From: Botryotinia globosa
Lineage: Eukaryota > Ascomycota > Leotiomycetes > Helotiales > Sclerotiniaceae
Assembly: GCA_014898425.1 (NCBI GenBank)
Contig: RCSZ01000008.1
Span: 1,871,501-1,935,500, forward strand
Length of the DNA: 64,000 nt
Reading direction: 5' to 3'
Shown in pieces: positions 1 through 10,680 of the stretch (its first letter is position 1; the number at the start of each line of letters is the position of its first letter). The position numbers and the translations under genes were made by a program. The notes beneath the pieces were generated by a model. The model did not search any database. It was not told the DNA's origin and worked only from the letters and a program-made list of their open reading frames with translations.

Positions 1-262
1 AAAATTGTGGAGTGTCCGCTATTTTCAGTTCGGTAGGCGATCTTTTGTAGACAGTACACTAAATTCTTAATCATGACGTTAACACCTCCCACACAACTTG
101 GGGTTGGTAGTGTTGACACGTTAGCAACTTCCAGTTTGTGCATTCTGTCTCCTTCGTCTTCGTGTCTTGTGAATCATCTACATTGCGAGTTCTGCATGTT
201 GTGGGATTTGTACGCATTTGTGCATTTCAGAAGTGATAGTCTCCACTTGTATACCATCTATA

Positions 263-2190
263 ATGTTTGATTCTACCCGACATGCATTTGCATTCCTGCT
301 GCTTCTGCAACCTATGGTTCTTGCAGTATCAAAAGCATATGTAGAACTCGTCAATGGAACACCATACGACTGGCACTTAATAGCTAATGAAACACATCAC
401 ACGGAATGGTTTCCCAATGCCACCATTCCATCCGGTACTCGAGCTACATTCTATTCCTCATACCTAGTTCCAAATTCTGACAAATTACCACAGGTACCAG
501 CGCTGAATCCTGTATCTCATGGATCATATATTTACGGGACGCAAAGGCAGAAGCAACATATCGTATCGATAATCCTTCATCCCCTGAATCCTTCACCGTT
601 CGAGCCCATCGAAATCCAACCAAAATCGAGGTTGTCTATCATGAAAACCTCTCCTCTCTCAACAACCCCAAAAATTCAATCATCGACCTGATTTACAGCA
701 GAAATCATCCGCATCCATTCATTCTCGCAGGAAATGGTATCTCAACTCCCTATGTCAGCTCTAACCCTCCAATCCCCTGGATGCAGAGGACTATTTCCAC
801 TCTCTCCTCAAGACCTCTCCGTCAAATCTGTATGCCCATGGCTCACAACACCGGCGCTAATATCATAAGCGATTCACTAAAAGGGCCAGGTACCTTACAC
901 AACACACAAACACAATCCAATTCAGTATTTATGCAACTAATTCTCGGAGCCCGCTGGTTAGATATACGACCTGTGCTTTTTGAAGGGAAATGGATGACTT
1001 ACCATGGTGCATATTCCGCAGGAAAAATGTGGGGTGCCACGGGTCAGAGTATTGAGAGTGTAATTGGAGATGTGAATAGATTTACAAAAGCACATCCCGG
1101 GGAACTCATCGTGCTTGATATATCTCATGATGCAAGTAATGCGTGGAAATGGAGGAAATTTAATGCGATTGATTGGATGAATTTTTACGACTTGTTGAGT
1201 GGTATTCGTAATGCCTGGCAGGAACCACGAGGAATGGAATGGGATTTGTCGCTTTTACCTTTTGACACTTTTGTAACCAAGGGGGGTAATAGTACGGTGT
1301 TGGTGAGGATTCCTTGCGATGCACCGGTACCGGCTTCGGCATTGTCTGGGAGAGGGAAAAGAGATGCAAATACCACTCTGACAGCATCTTCAGCTGGCTG
1401 TGATTCTGTTAGTTCGGATGATTATCTTGCACCGTTGAACACCACAGATTCGCTCGATTCGCAAGAGCTATCTTCTCCCCTTATTGGTAGGCGGAAAGCA
1501 TCTAAAATTCCTGATAGCACTCGTAAGTATTGCTTGTCCTTTCACATTGCAGTTCCTAGTTTAAAAATCGATCTGAACATTACAATCTCCAGAGTCTTCC
1601 TTTCTGTGTTCAGTCTTAAATCATTAGCTCCTCCTTGATGCATTGCAGCGTTTATGTCGTAATTTCCCTTCATCTTCGCGTCTTTACTCCCTTGTACACA
1701 TCATTTCTATCAAGCATCCCTCCAGGAAATCCCAACCGCCTCAAACTAACCACTCAATCCAGTGCCTGACCCCCTCTCCCGCCACACCCCCGCCGACTAC
1801 AAGATACCCTTCACTCTCCTCCCGGCGAGCCGCCTCCCCGTCACCGGACACTACTCCGCTACTGACTCGCCTTCGCAACTAGCCTCCTCCCAGGTCCACC
1901 TCCTCTCCCAACACAAGTCCTCTTCTTCCATCACCTCTACAAACCCCGCTCCAATGCATAAATCAACCTGGATTCTTACTCAACCGTCTACTTCCCAGGC
2001 CGATATCGGTAATTGGTGGAGTTCGAAACTCGGGTATGCGATATTGGCGCAGCGGAGTTTGTTTAGGAATTTCAAAGGACTTGTACGGGGGGAAGGGAAA
2101 GCAAGAAAACCGAACTTGATTGAGGTGGATTATATCAGGACTCCGGATGTGGCGGCGTTGGCCATGGCGGTTAATGTTTGGGAGGAGTAA
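263..2190 (+). CDS. Secreted PLC-like phosphodiesterase (PI-PLC X-like TIM barrel), spliced
   Basis: The start at 263 opens a hydrophobic signal peptide (about residues 1-21). After it comes the N-terminal strand YVELVNGTPYDW, typical of fungal PLC-like phosphodiesterases, then a TIM-barrel core with AHNTGAN, LGARWLDIRPV, YHGAYSAG and PGELIVLDISHD. A phase-0 intron at 494-546 (53 nt) is required because the frame changes there. The final exon (WWSSKLGYAILAQRSLF, NLIEVDYIR, ending NVWEE) stops at 2190. The simplest 3' model uses one 240-nt intron, 1523-1762 (GTAAGT donor, CTAAC branch, CCAG acceptor). It gives exons 263-493, 547-1522 and 1763-2190, or 544 aa, but extra small exons inside that intron are possible. 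The substrate is unknown; secreted members of this superfamily are usually annotated only by fold. A second member of the superfamily lies at 10681-12123. Confidence 0.8.
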
Positions 2191-3441
2191 AAGAGGGTAT
2201 TGGGAGGGAAGAGAGAGGAGACGTCATTTCGATGACTGTATGAGCATTCGGGAAGGCTAGATGGAGATTAGAGTGAAGAGGAGGTCGATACTGTGCATCA
2301 CATAAAAGTTTATCATTTTAATGTTTATTTTGTAATATTCAGTTGTTTAGTAAATCGACCCATGTTTTGCATCACAACTCCGCATGACTAGAGCAAAATC
2401 AGAAAGTGGTTGATAGATGCAGATGCTACACCAAGACTTTACAAACATGACTCCAATCCTCAATGATCTGACTCGGAGACATCTGCTAGTGTGGTTGGTG
2501 TAACGTACTCGTGAGAATTAAGTCGCGCAATTACATATCACTAGTTTCTCGGAGAATGATTGTAGCATATAGGGATTGCCTGCAGCTTTTGCATTTCTAT
2601 TCTTTTTTTTGTGAGTAGCATCATACCACCCGAAAGAATAATTCCTTTTTTTGATGCAAAAAGAAGCATCCGGCAGATGGGTTTCAAGTGATGACGAGTG
2701 GGTGAATGCGGACTGGAAAGAGCTCATGGGTCTGCAGTAGCATTGTGCTGTTTCAGGATCATGGCATGTAGAAAACAGAATTGGGCATCTTATTGGTTAG
2801 GGGTTATATGCCAGGACAAATATAAATAGCCAGGTCACATAAAGAACGAAATATACCTGTCAGGCATTGAGAGGATGGTTGAAATGTAAGTGTGCCACTA
2901 TATATACATTGGCAGCATTGATGTCTTTTGAAAGAATATACAGTATCTGGTCATTACCATGGCAGTAGTCCCCAGGTAACTAGCGTAGCGACATATCAAT
3001 TGCTTCTTTTGCCATTTTTTGTGATACTTTTCAATATTATGGCTGAGAACTATTAGATGAGGTATTATCACTAGGGAATTGGCATATTGCGCGCTTGAGC
3101 GTTTCGGAGTACCGAGTGAGGGGAAATCGTGAAGTCAAATTACACTTTGCCACTCGCCCCAAGCCCACAAACGTCGACTCGAGACAAGCAACCAGCCATC
3201 GTCTGGAATCCACTTCAATCTCCCAAATATTCATCACACAACAACCATTTTCACGAACCAAATCCGTTCCAAAAGACAAATTGATGGTGATCATGATCAA
3301 TGGAGGTATTTCATTCCCAAATGCTGCAGGTGTGAAAGTACTATGCTCTATATGTAGATTCTGAGCCTAGCCATCGATCGTCGCGACAGCAAAACACCAT
3401 ATCCCATTCCCCCTAAGAAGCAAAATCGTTAACATATTCGT
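2191..3441. other. Intergenic region, no supported gene
   Basis: This stretch between the PLC-like gene and RPS23 has only short ORFs on both strands with no family resemblance. It presumably holds the 3' UTRs of the two genes, which converge on it. I see no repeats or RNA genes. Confidence 0.5.
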
Positions 3442-4031
3442 TTATGATCTTGGCTTCTCCTTCTTCTCCTTCCACAAAGCAGACAATCCAACACCAGAGA
3501 CCTTGACGACCTTGAAACGAACACCAGGAATATCTCCCTTGGCCTTTCCCTTACGACCGAAACCAGCGAGGAGGACCTCGTCGTTCTCATCGACAAAGTT
3601 AAGACAACCATCGTTAGGAACTGTGAGAAAAAAAATCATGTTAGTATCTCTTCTTCATCTTCGATTCTCTCATTTCTCCAAATGCCTCAAATCATCCTTC
3701 TCTCGCCCGCAGATCTTCATTTCATCCTCCGCTACCTCGCGGGAATCCCATGATATAAAATAATCCACATACCGAAAGCAGTGACCTTCTTTCCGTTCTT
3801 GATCAACTGGACTCTGACACACTTTCGGATAGCGGAGTTAGGTTGTTTGGCCTCGACTCCGACCTTCTCGAGAACGATACCCTTGGCGTGGGAGGAACCT
3901 CCGAATGGCGAGGACTTGAAAGCGGTACCCAAAGCACGCTTCTTGTAGGACAAATCAGACCATCTTTGCTCGCGACGATGGTTTTGAAGTTTGCGAGCGG
4001 CGTTGAGACCTCTTGGCTTTCCTTTACCCAT
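3442..4031 (-). CDS. RPS23: 40S ribosomal protein S23 (uS12)
   Basis: The product is the uS12 protein of the small-subunit decoding centre. Exon 1 (4031-3773) begins [15 protein letters not shown] and holds the conserved [15 protein letters not shown] segment. A 152-nt intron (3772-3621, GTATGT...CACAG) interrupts a codon in phase 1. Exon 2 (3620-3442) continues [20 protein letters not shown] and ends KEKPRS. The spliced product is 145 aa, exactly the usual eukaryotic S23 length. The decoding-loop Pro in KQPNSA, the site of prolyl hydroxylation in the family, is present. A second intron sits in the 5' UTR just before the ATG, common in fungal ribosomal protein genes. The gene is head-to-head with the coiled-coil gene starting at 4425, so about 390 bp serve both promoters. 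Confidence 0.97.
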
Positions 4032-4036
4032 GATTG

Positions 4037-4111
4037 CTATTGAGAAATTTCGAATTAGCTGCTGATTGAAATTTATTGAGAATATAAATCGTAGAGAAAT
4101 TGGGTATGTAC
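4037..4111 (-). other. Putative 5' UTR intron of RPS23
   Basis: On the minus strand a GTACAT donor (4111) and a CAATAG acceptor (4037) enclose 75 nt ending five bases before the RPS23 start codon. An AATCAGC/GCTAATTC stretch could supply the branch point. This is inferred from splice consensus only; no transcript was seen. Confidence 0.6.
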
Positions 4112-4424
4112 CGAATTAAGGCGATAACGGGATTGATGGGTTATGGTTAGTTGTCGATATGTCGTTGCGAAAGCTGGAGAGAAGAATTTCAAAATCACAA
4201 TGAGTGCGTGAAGCTAAAATGCGCTAAGCGAACAAATGAATTTCTGGGCAGAATGAATTGGGGCCTGAAAGTAGTCAGAATTGATTTTGTTATAAGGCAT
4301 CTACATTTGATGCAGATTGTCGGCGATAACAATCACTGATAAGAAGCTCGATAACTTCTATCTCCCGACTTCTCCAAATTACTTCCATACACATATACAA
4401 TCTTTTCGTTTTTCAGGGCCCAGC

Positions 4425-5270
4425 ATGGATCAATCACCAAACTCAAAATCAAAACGACCTGTTCGTGATCCACCTCCAGTACTTTTTACTACACCTTCTC
4501 AAAATGCCTCTCACGTATCATTAGAAGGTGCTCTAGCGCCTGTACAATCCAATCAATCATCAACCTTATATCCTGCCACTTCTAGAAATCCCCTCGTCCG
4601 TCAACGTTCCCAAAGATTACCATTACGAACTAGTCTCGATGGACCGACTGATACAGCTCCCATAACTTCCCTTCCTCGCGCAGGGAAAGCCCCTTCCGAA
4701 GGACAAAAACAAGCTGCGAGAACCGACGCATTATGGGCTGAAATGCAAAGTACATTAGAAGAAGTTGAGCTTAGTGCAGTAAATGCGACGCATGTATTTG
4801 GACCTGAACATAGTAGAGCTTTAGAGGAATTACGGAAAACACAAATAGCTTTGGCGCAAGCGTGGGCTAGGAGTGAAGCGGATGATGTGGTTGATGAGGG
4901 ACGTAAAGGTGATATTGGGGGTGGGACATTGGGAAGTGAGGGGAAGAGCGCTCTAGATGGACCAGGAATGACAGCGACATCTGGGACGGATGGAGGAAGG
5001 AGTACGACCACTAGTGGGGTTCATAGTGGAGGCGGCGAGAAGATGGGTAGTAGATTGGAGGAGGATACAAAGGCAGATATTGTGTTGGCACGGAAGAGAA
5101 GGGAGGCTAATGACAGATATTTCCAAAGGGTTAATGAAGGAGTTCTTGATGTGGTAGCAAAGTTGGAGGAAGTAGCTTCTGCAATGAGATCTGTGGAACA
5201 AGAGAGTCGAGATATTTGGGGTGACAATGAAACTATGGATACTGCAAGTATTCAAAGTTCATTGCCGTGA
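4425..5270 (+). CDS. Conserved-looking coiled-coil protein of unknown function
   Basis: The ATG at 4425 opens a 281-aa intronless frame. The frame stays open upstream to 4317, but a TTTTCAG just before the ATG suggests that stretch is 5' UTR with an intron acceptor. Residues 1-100 are low complexity and basic/Pro/Ser rich (disordered). Residues about 105-150 are a heptad-like helix (ALWAEMQSTLEEVELSAVN, then EHSRALEELRKTQIALAQAW). A Gly/Ser/Thr-rich linker follows, then a second helical region (ADIVLARKRREANDRYFQRV to SAMRSVEQESRDIWGD). I recognise no catalytic motif and do not assign a family; a structural subunit of some complex is possible. It shares a divergent promoter with RPS23. Confidence 0.8.
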   Translation: MDQSPNSKSKRPVRDPPPVLFTTPSQNASHVSLEGALAPVQSNQSSTLYPATSRNPLVRQRSQRLPLRTSLDGPTDTAPITSLPRAGKAPSEGQKQAARTDALWAEMQSTLEEVELSAVNATHVFGPEHSRALEELRKTQIALAQAWARSEADDVVDEGRKGDIGGGTLGSEGKSALDGPGMTATSGTDGGRSTTTSGVHSGGGEKMGSRLEEDTKADIVLARKRREANDRYFQRVNEGVLDVVAKLEEVASAMRSVEQESRDIWGDNETMDTASIQSSLP

Positions 5271-6541
5271 ACCATGATGTAAGAGCTCTAATCTCGATTT
5301 TGAAGGATCGAGGAATGGACTTCTACATCCATTGTTTGGCACTTGTCTTGGTTCTATACTATATATGGGCGTTCGAGTGAGCATTAGCGAAGGTGTTTTG
5401 GTTATTGAAAATTGGAGACTGGAGACTGGCGCAAAGGAATAGCTTCTGCAAGGAATGCGTGGATGCCCAGGAGGGTAAAATAATCTGGCATGATGTTCGA
5501 TTATGCGTATAATGTAATATCATCTTGGCTCAAATGCCACCCTCTCATAACATTCCAAGCACACCTCCTATGCCAAATGTCTTCGAGATCCAGACCACCG
5601 TTTTGACATAAATTCATCCCCCCTCCAAACGCCATGCAAATCCCCTCTCCCAAACATTTAGTTACCGACAAACAGAGAAACCTATTGTCATTCATTAATA
5701 ACTCCCCAGTCTAGCCAAGCAGAGTAAAACTCACAGCCATCACAACACAGCAAACACTTATATAAGGACTCAATCGCTCTCCTATCCTCGCACATTTCCA
5801 GAACAACCCGGTAAAAGTGCTAGTTTCCATCAGTATTGTAATTCCCAGCTTCTTTAAAAGCAAATGCTATCGTACCCTTCCTTATTCCGATCCATGATAT
5901 TGGGAAACAATTGATGTGCGTATGCGCTCGTACATATGAGGAGAAGGAGCACCAGCAGCGCTGATTGGAAATTGAAGAGAGCTGACTAGATAGCTTGTTA
6001 ATACTTTTGCGCAAGAGGAATTCGCATACGCAGAGTCCTCAACTAAAGTTTATGGGTTTGACAAACCATTTTGTAGGGTAATAGTCGAAATCACAGGAAA
6101 AGTTTTAGATGATTGGGGTGTTCTTCAACATATGAATCTGTAAATACCATCTATCATCAAACACATTTCCATTCACATGCATGGATTGGGCAATCGGTAG
6201 CCGGACTATCTGTAATCCCGATTTCCGGATAAATTATTAATCATAGTATAGCTCGCGGAAGCTCTGCGACTCTACTTTACATCAAAGATTCGATTTCCTC
6301 CCAGAGTGACAGTTCCATCTCAAGAAATGCGCCAATAGATCTAATTTATACCGCTTGATACTTGTGCTCACGGATTCACGGATTCAGAAATTAACTGAAA
6401 ACACAACTATTTACCAGAACTACAACGATCAAATCTGGGAACATACCTATTATCAGTATTGAACTTCTTCTCTACAAAACGCGCGCAATCCATCGCACCA
6501 TACATCAGCTATTCCAATCCAAATTTCACACTACCTCAAAA
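5271..6541. other. Intergenic region; one weak small-ORF candidate on the minus strand
   Basis: There are no recognised domains. On the minus strand around 5501-5830 a frame rich in Trp/Cys (for example DIWHRRCAWNVMRGWHLSQDD, its last 20 or so residues) lies downstream of a GTGAGT...AATGAATGACAATAG intron-like stretch and a TATATAAG box. No join kept a clean reading frame, so I do not call a gene. The last 200 bases are presumably the TAF13 promoter. Confidence 0.35.
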
Positions 6542-7060
6542 ATGTCTGAACCAAGAGCTCGCGCAGCCAAAAACCGTGGTCAACAAAACTTCACCGAAGC
6601 AGAACGTACGTTTCAATCTTTCCCTACGGTTCTTCCTCTTCTATTCCTATCAATCAACACCCAAACTAATCCAATATATCCAGTAAAATCTTTCCTTCAC
6701 GCTCACGGTGACGTCCATCATGCACTTGAAACTACGACCAAAACTCTCGATGAAATAGTAACTGATTTCATCATCGAGCTCTGTTTTGAAGCATCTCGCG
6801 CAGCCCAAATAGCTGGCCGACAAAAAGTTAAACTCGATGATATTAAATTTGCTTGTCGGAAGAATCCAGCATTTTTGGGAAAAATCACAGAGGTGTTTGA
6901 GAAGAAAATGTTTATTGATGAGGCCAAGAAAACGTTTGATGCGACAGATGATAAGTTGACGAAGAGTAGTGGGGGGAAGGTAGAGACGTTGGGAGAGGAG
7001 GATGATGTGGAAGATGCGGTGAATGTTGTTAAGGGTAGGAAAGGAATGGGAAACGATTAG
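6542..7060 (+). CDS. TAF13: TFIID subunit TAF13 (histone-fold)
   Basis: Exon 1 (6542-6605) encodes MSEPRARAAKNRGQQNFTEAE. A 78-nt intron (6606-6683, GTACGT, ACTAAT branch, CCAG) follows in phase 1. Exon 2 (6684-7060) carries the histone fold, and the spliced protein is 146 aa. Diagnostic stretches are LDEIVTDFIIELCFEASRAA, GRQKVKLDDIKFACRKNP and the KKMFIDEAKKTFD tail, which match the TAF13 pattern of GRQGRVQ.EDI..L.RKDP followed by a helix. TAF13 pairs with TAF11 in TFIID and acts in RNA polymerase II pre-initiation complex assembly in the nucleus. The C-terminus is acidic and then basic, without a further domain. An unspliced reading would insert about 26 spurious residues, so the intron is required. 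Confidence 0.9.
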   Translation: MSEPRARAAKNRGQQNFTEAERTFQSFPTVLPLLFLSINTQTNPIYPVKSFLHAHGDVHHALETTTKTLDEIVTDFIIELCFEASRAAQIAGRQKVKLDDIKFACRKNPAFLGKITEVFEKKMFIDEAKKTFDATDDKLTKSSGGKVETLGEEDDVEDAVNVVKGRKGMGND

Positions 7061-9954
7061 GGGGTTATGAGGGAATAAGATATACTTTGGGAAATTGTTA
7101 TTTGGAGTTGGATAGGATAGGTTGATACCCATATTAGGAGTTCATTTTCGGAATCAATCATAATCTTTTACGTCTTTTGACTACTGATTTTATTTTCACA
7201 TCCTTCTACAAATTTGCTAGCTCATGGAATTGATATTCTTGAATCTTGGCTCCAAGTGGAAGCAATTATTCAACGTTACTTGTCGATGTTCCATCTATCA
7301 AAGTGATTTTCTTCAAAATACTTATAATTGGTTTGGAATTCCAAGTCCCATTAGTTCCATAAGAAGAGAGGTCTATCACCATCTCGATTTCCCATTGAAG
7401 GCTGGATGTGCTAGCTCTTACTCACACCGTTCATAAAGTGTATCTACCATGATGAAAGGATACTACTATATTCTCATCCTAGCGAACAATACCTCTCATC
7501 AATTTACAGAAGTAGACTATGTATTTTACTATGTTCTAACAACTATCTCTTCTCAATTTTCCCAATGGCTGTTTTTATGAGGCTGCTTACATATGAAGAG
7601 GTTGGAACCAGTTATTAGTTGATTTCACTCTTTGTCTTTGGACTCTCATCCTATGTATGCTTTCCTATCACTGCAGTCTATCTTGACCGAATCCAAAATC
7701 GCAGCCGTATTCATTCGTCCTCTCTTCTCCATTCTTTTCTTACCCTGCTATCAAATCATGCACAAGCTAAGAGCATGAACCAAGCCGTATATCCTACTCA
7801 GCTGATATATCTTTTGAAATCAATCGATTTAATCACATGGGAAATCAATTACAAATCCCAAGTCTCGGCTGAGAAAAAGAATTTAGCTACCTATCAAGAG
7901 TCCGTATTGTTTTCTGGATGAGATGATGAAGATTTCACAAACGTACTTACCAAGGATATCTTCCAGTCCGCACTTGCTTCTAAATACCTAGGTACCACGA
8001 ACTGTATGGATTTTCAAATCTTGTACTGTAATGAATGATTTGGCTTACAGCTATGGTGGATCGTCAAACTCGAACATCATATGTGCTTTATATCCCGCGG
8101 TATATCTACAAAAGATAGGTATATAGGTAATCAAGGTGATTGGAATCTGGGATGTTTGGTAGAGATTGGTGGTATGGAGGATACAAATATAAATATGGAT
8201 ATAAATATCTTATTTAGTTTTAATCTGTATTAAGGATTGGATATCGAGATTAGATTATATCACATAGTCCTGTTATAGTATATATATAGCTAGGTAATCT
8301 TCTCGATTAGATAATTGCTATAAATTAAAGGGGTGATAGAAATGAGCGGATTCTTTTCCTGATTTCTGAATCGTGTTGCTCACATTTTTTGGGTTTCGCA
8401 AGGTGGTTTTGTGAAGCGAATTGGAAATTGAGGGGGGGAGATGTATATTGCTATTTCTTTCCTATTCCACTTCAACTGCATCATCACCTTCCTGTCTCAA
8501 TCCATCTTATTCCATTCTATTCTATTATATTCACTCTATCAATATCTCATTCTCATTCTCATTCTCAATACCACATACCTACCTATTCCATAATACATAC
8601 CAAACCATCCAGTATAAATCAAATATCAAATCAGTATAAAATTATAAACACAATACAACACAATACAACACAATACAACACAACACAAACAGATATATAA
8701 CAGAGAAGTTCACCATAAATGCCTACTAGTAATCCCATACACTCTTCTCTTTTCGAAATACAAAAATTCAATTCAATTCAATTCAATCCGATATTTCGTT
8801 GGTGAAATACTGAGGGAGATAGTATGGTGTTGTTAAGTTGAACTATTTATGTATGTTTATTTCTTTTAGGTATTTACTCGCTCATTTTTACTCGATTGGA
8901 CTCAATTTTACTCAGTTTTACTCAATTTTACTCAGTTTCATAGTATATCAAACCCCGATGGATTATGTATTGCTGACCCTCTTGACTATGAGGTAGGATA
9001 TAGATATAGATATATAGAGAACATCTTGAGGTTGGAGTGGGGGTTGGGGAGAGTTTGTTTTATTCTGTTATGAAGCTATCTATTTATTAATTATCTATTT
9101 ATTATTCATTCATTTATATCTAATATATCAATCTTTTTCTTTTCCCCTTCCCTTTCTATTCCCATCCCTCCACTTATTCACAAGCATTCATATCCATCAA
9201 TTGAGAAGATAAGTGTTAGTCGTATCTATCATATCAAATTATATTCCACTATAATCAGTCATACTTTAACACATACCGAATAATATTATAATATCATCTC
9301 AGAGTTTTGTATCTACAGTTGAATTATCCTTACTGTTTTCTCTTCTCCATCTCCTCCTCCTCCTCTTCCTCCTTCTCCATCCCTCTCCCTCTCCCTCTCT
9401 CAACTACTATTCCCAATCCAATCCCCAATCCAATCCCCAAACCCCAATCCAAACCACAACCCCCAAACCACAACCCCCAATCCCCAGCCCAGCTTTCAGC
9501 TTTCCAGCTCTCCATCCACAATATCCACATATACCTACCTACACACAGCCAAACACCATCAATCCAACGACTATCTACAGTAGAACTTGGCTATACCGGA
9601 CTGGGATATACTGGAATCTTGGATATATTAAAAAATTTTCCTGATTCGACTACTTTTTATATAGTAATATTGGATTTTTAGGCAAAACTGGAATATTGGA
9701 TTGATTTTTCAAGAATCTGGTATAAATTTTGATAGTGAATTTAATTTAATAAGTTTTTTTAATATTAGTAAGTTTGATTATATAATAAATTTTCGAAAAT
9801 ATTAAGGTTTGAAATGAAAATTGGATATAAATTTTGGTGGAAATACTTGGGCTATCATTTTTTATATTGGAATCTTATTTATATCGGATTTGATTGATCA
9901 AATATTTCATTCTGGTATAACCGAGTTCTATTGTACTACATCACCAAGAACAAG

Positions 9955-9986
<32 letters not shown>

Positions 9987-10680
9987 GAAGTAGAAGTAGA
10001 AGTAGAAGTAGAAGTAGAAGTAGAAGTAGAAGTAGAAGTAGAAGAAGAAGAAGAAGAAGAAGAAGAGAAAATCCGAGTAACTAAAAGAGACTTCGAGGTT
10101 TAAATTAAAGTTAAAGTTAAAATGTATAAATTGAGTGATTGTTTATAGATTGTTTATTTTTAAACTTTTTATACTATCCATGGATGTATTATTTTAGTTT
10201 ATTTGTTTGTTTGTGTATTTCTTTACTTTTATATAATAGGCAGACAGATAGGAAGAGAAGAGGAAGAGGAAGAGAAGAGAAGAGGATAGAAGAAAGGAAA
10301 AGAAAAGAAGAGGAAAAGAAAATAATTATTAATATCAACATCAACATCACCGGGTTTCAAATTACAAATCAATAATACATTCAAACTCATCCTACAAAAT
10401 AAAATAAAACATTCCAATGATTATATCTCTTATGTATCCATCATACATCTGTCCATCTATCCTATCTACCTAATACCAGTAATCTATTTCATAATTTCCC
10501 ATGCAAGCATCCAAATCTCCAAGCTCGATAGATATATATCCAAAACGCCATTCCATGTATACAATGCAAAGTAATGCATCATCAAACCATCCAAATATCA
10601 AAGTAAATCCCCCACTGATATCAACAATCATTATACCATCTATACACACCATCCCGAAATCACATTCAATCCAATTCTTC
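7061..10680. other. Long AT-rich, microsatellite-rich intergenic region
   Basis: About 3.6 kb without a supportable gene. Short ORFs here are translations of simple sequence. It contains ACACAATACA repeats near 8647-8690, ATTCA repeats near 8766-8790, ACTCAATTTT/ACTCAGTTTT repeats at 8895-8940, CTC- and CCCAAT-rich runs at 9350-9490, an AGA/AGTAGA array at 9950-10070, and purine runs at 10250-10320. It may hold UTRs of TAF13 (5' side) and of the PLC-like gene (3' side). Confidence 0.6.
9950..10070. repeat. AGA and AGTAGA microsatellite
   Basis: A trinucleotide AGA run passes into about ten copies of AGTAGA and then back into AGA. It is a compound microsatellite; the Arg/Ser-rich ORF across it is a by-product of the repeat. 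Confidence 0.9.

Noticed and set aside
5501..5830. Possible small Trp/Cys-rich minus-strand gene
   Set aside because: Intron-like borders exist but every join I tried shifts the frame into a stop; not enough to call.
9821..10084. Arg/Ser repeat ORF resembling an SR protein
   Set aside because: Encoded entirely by the AGA/AGTAGA microsatellite.
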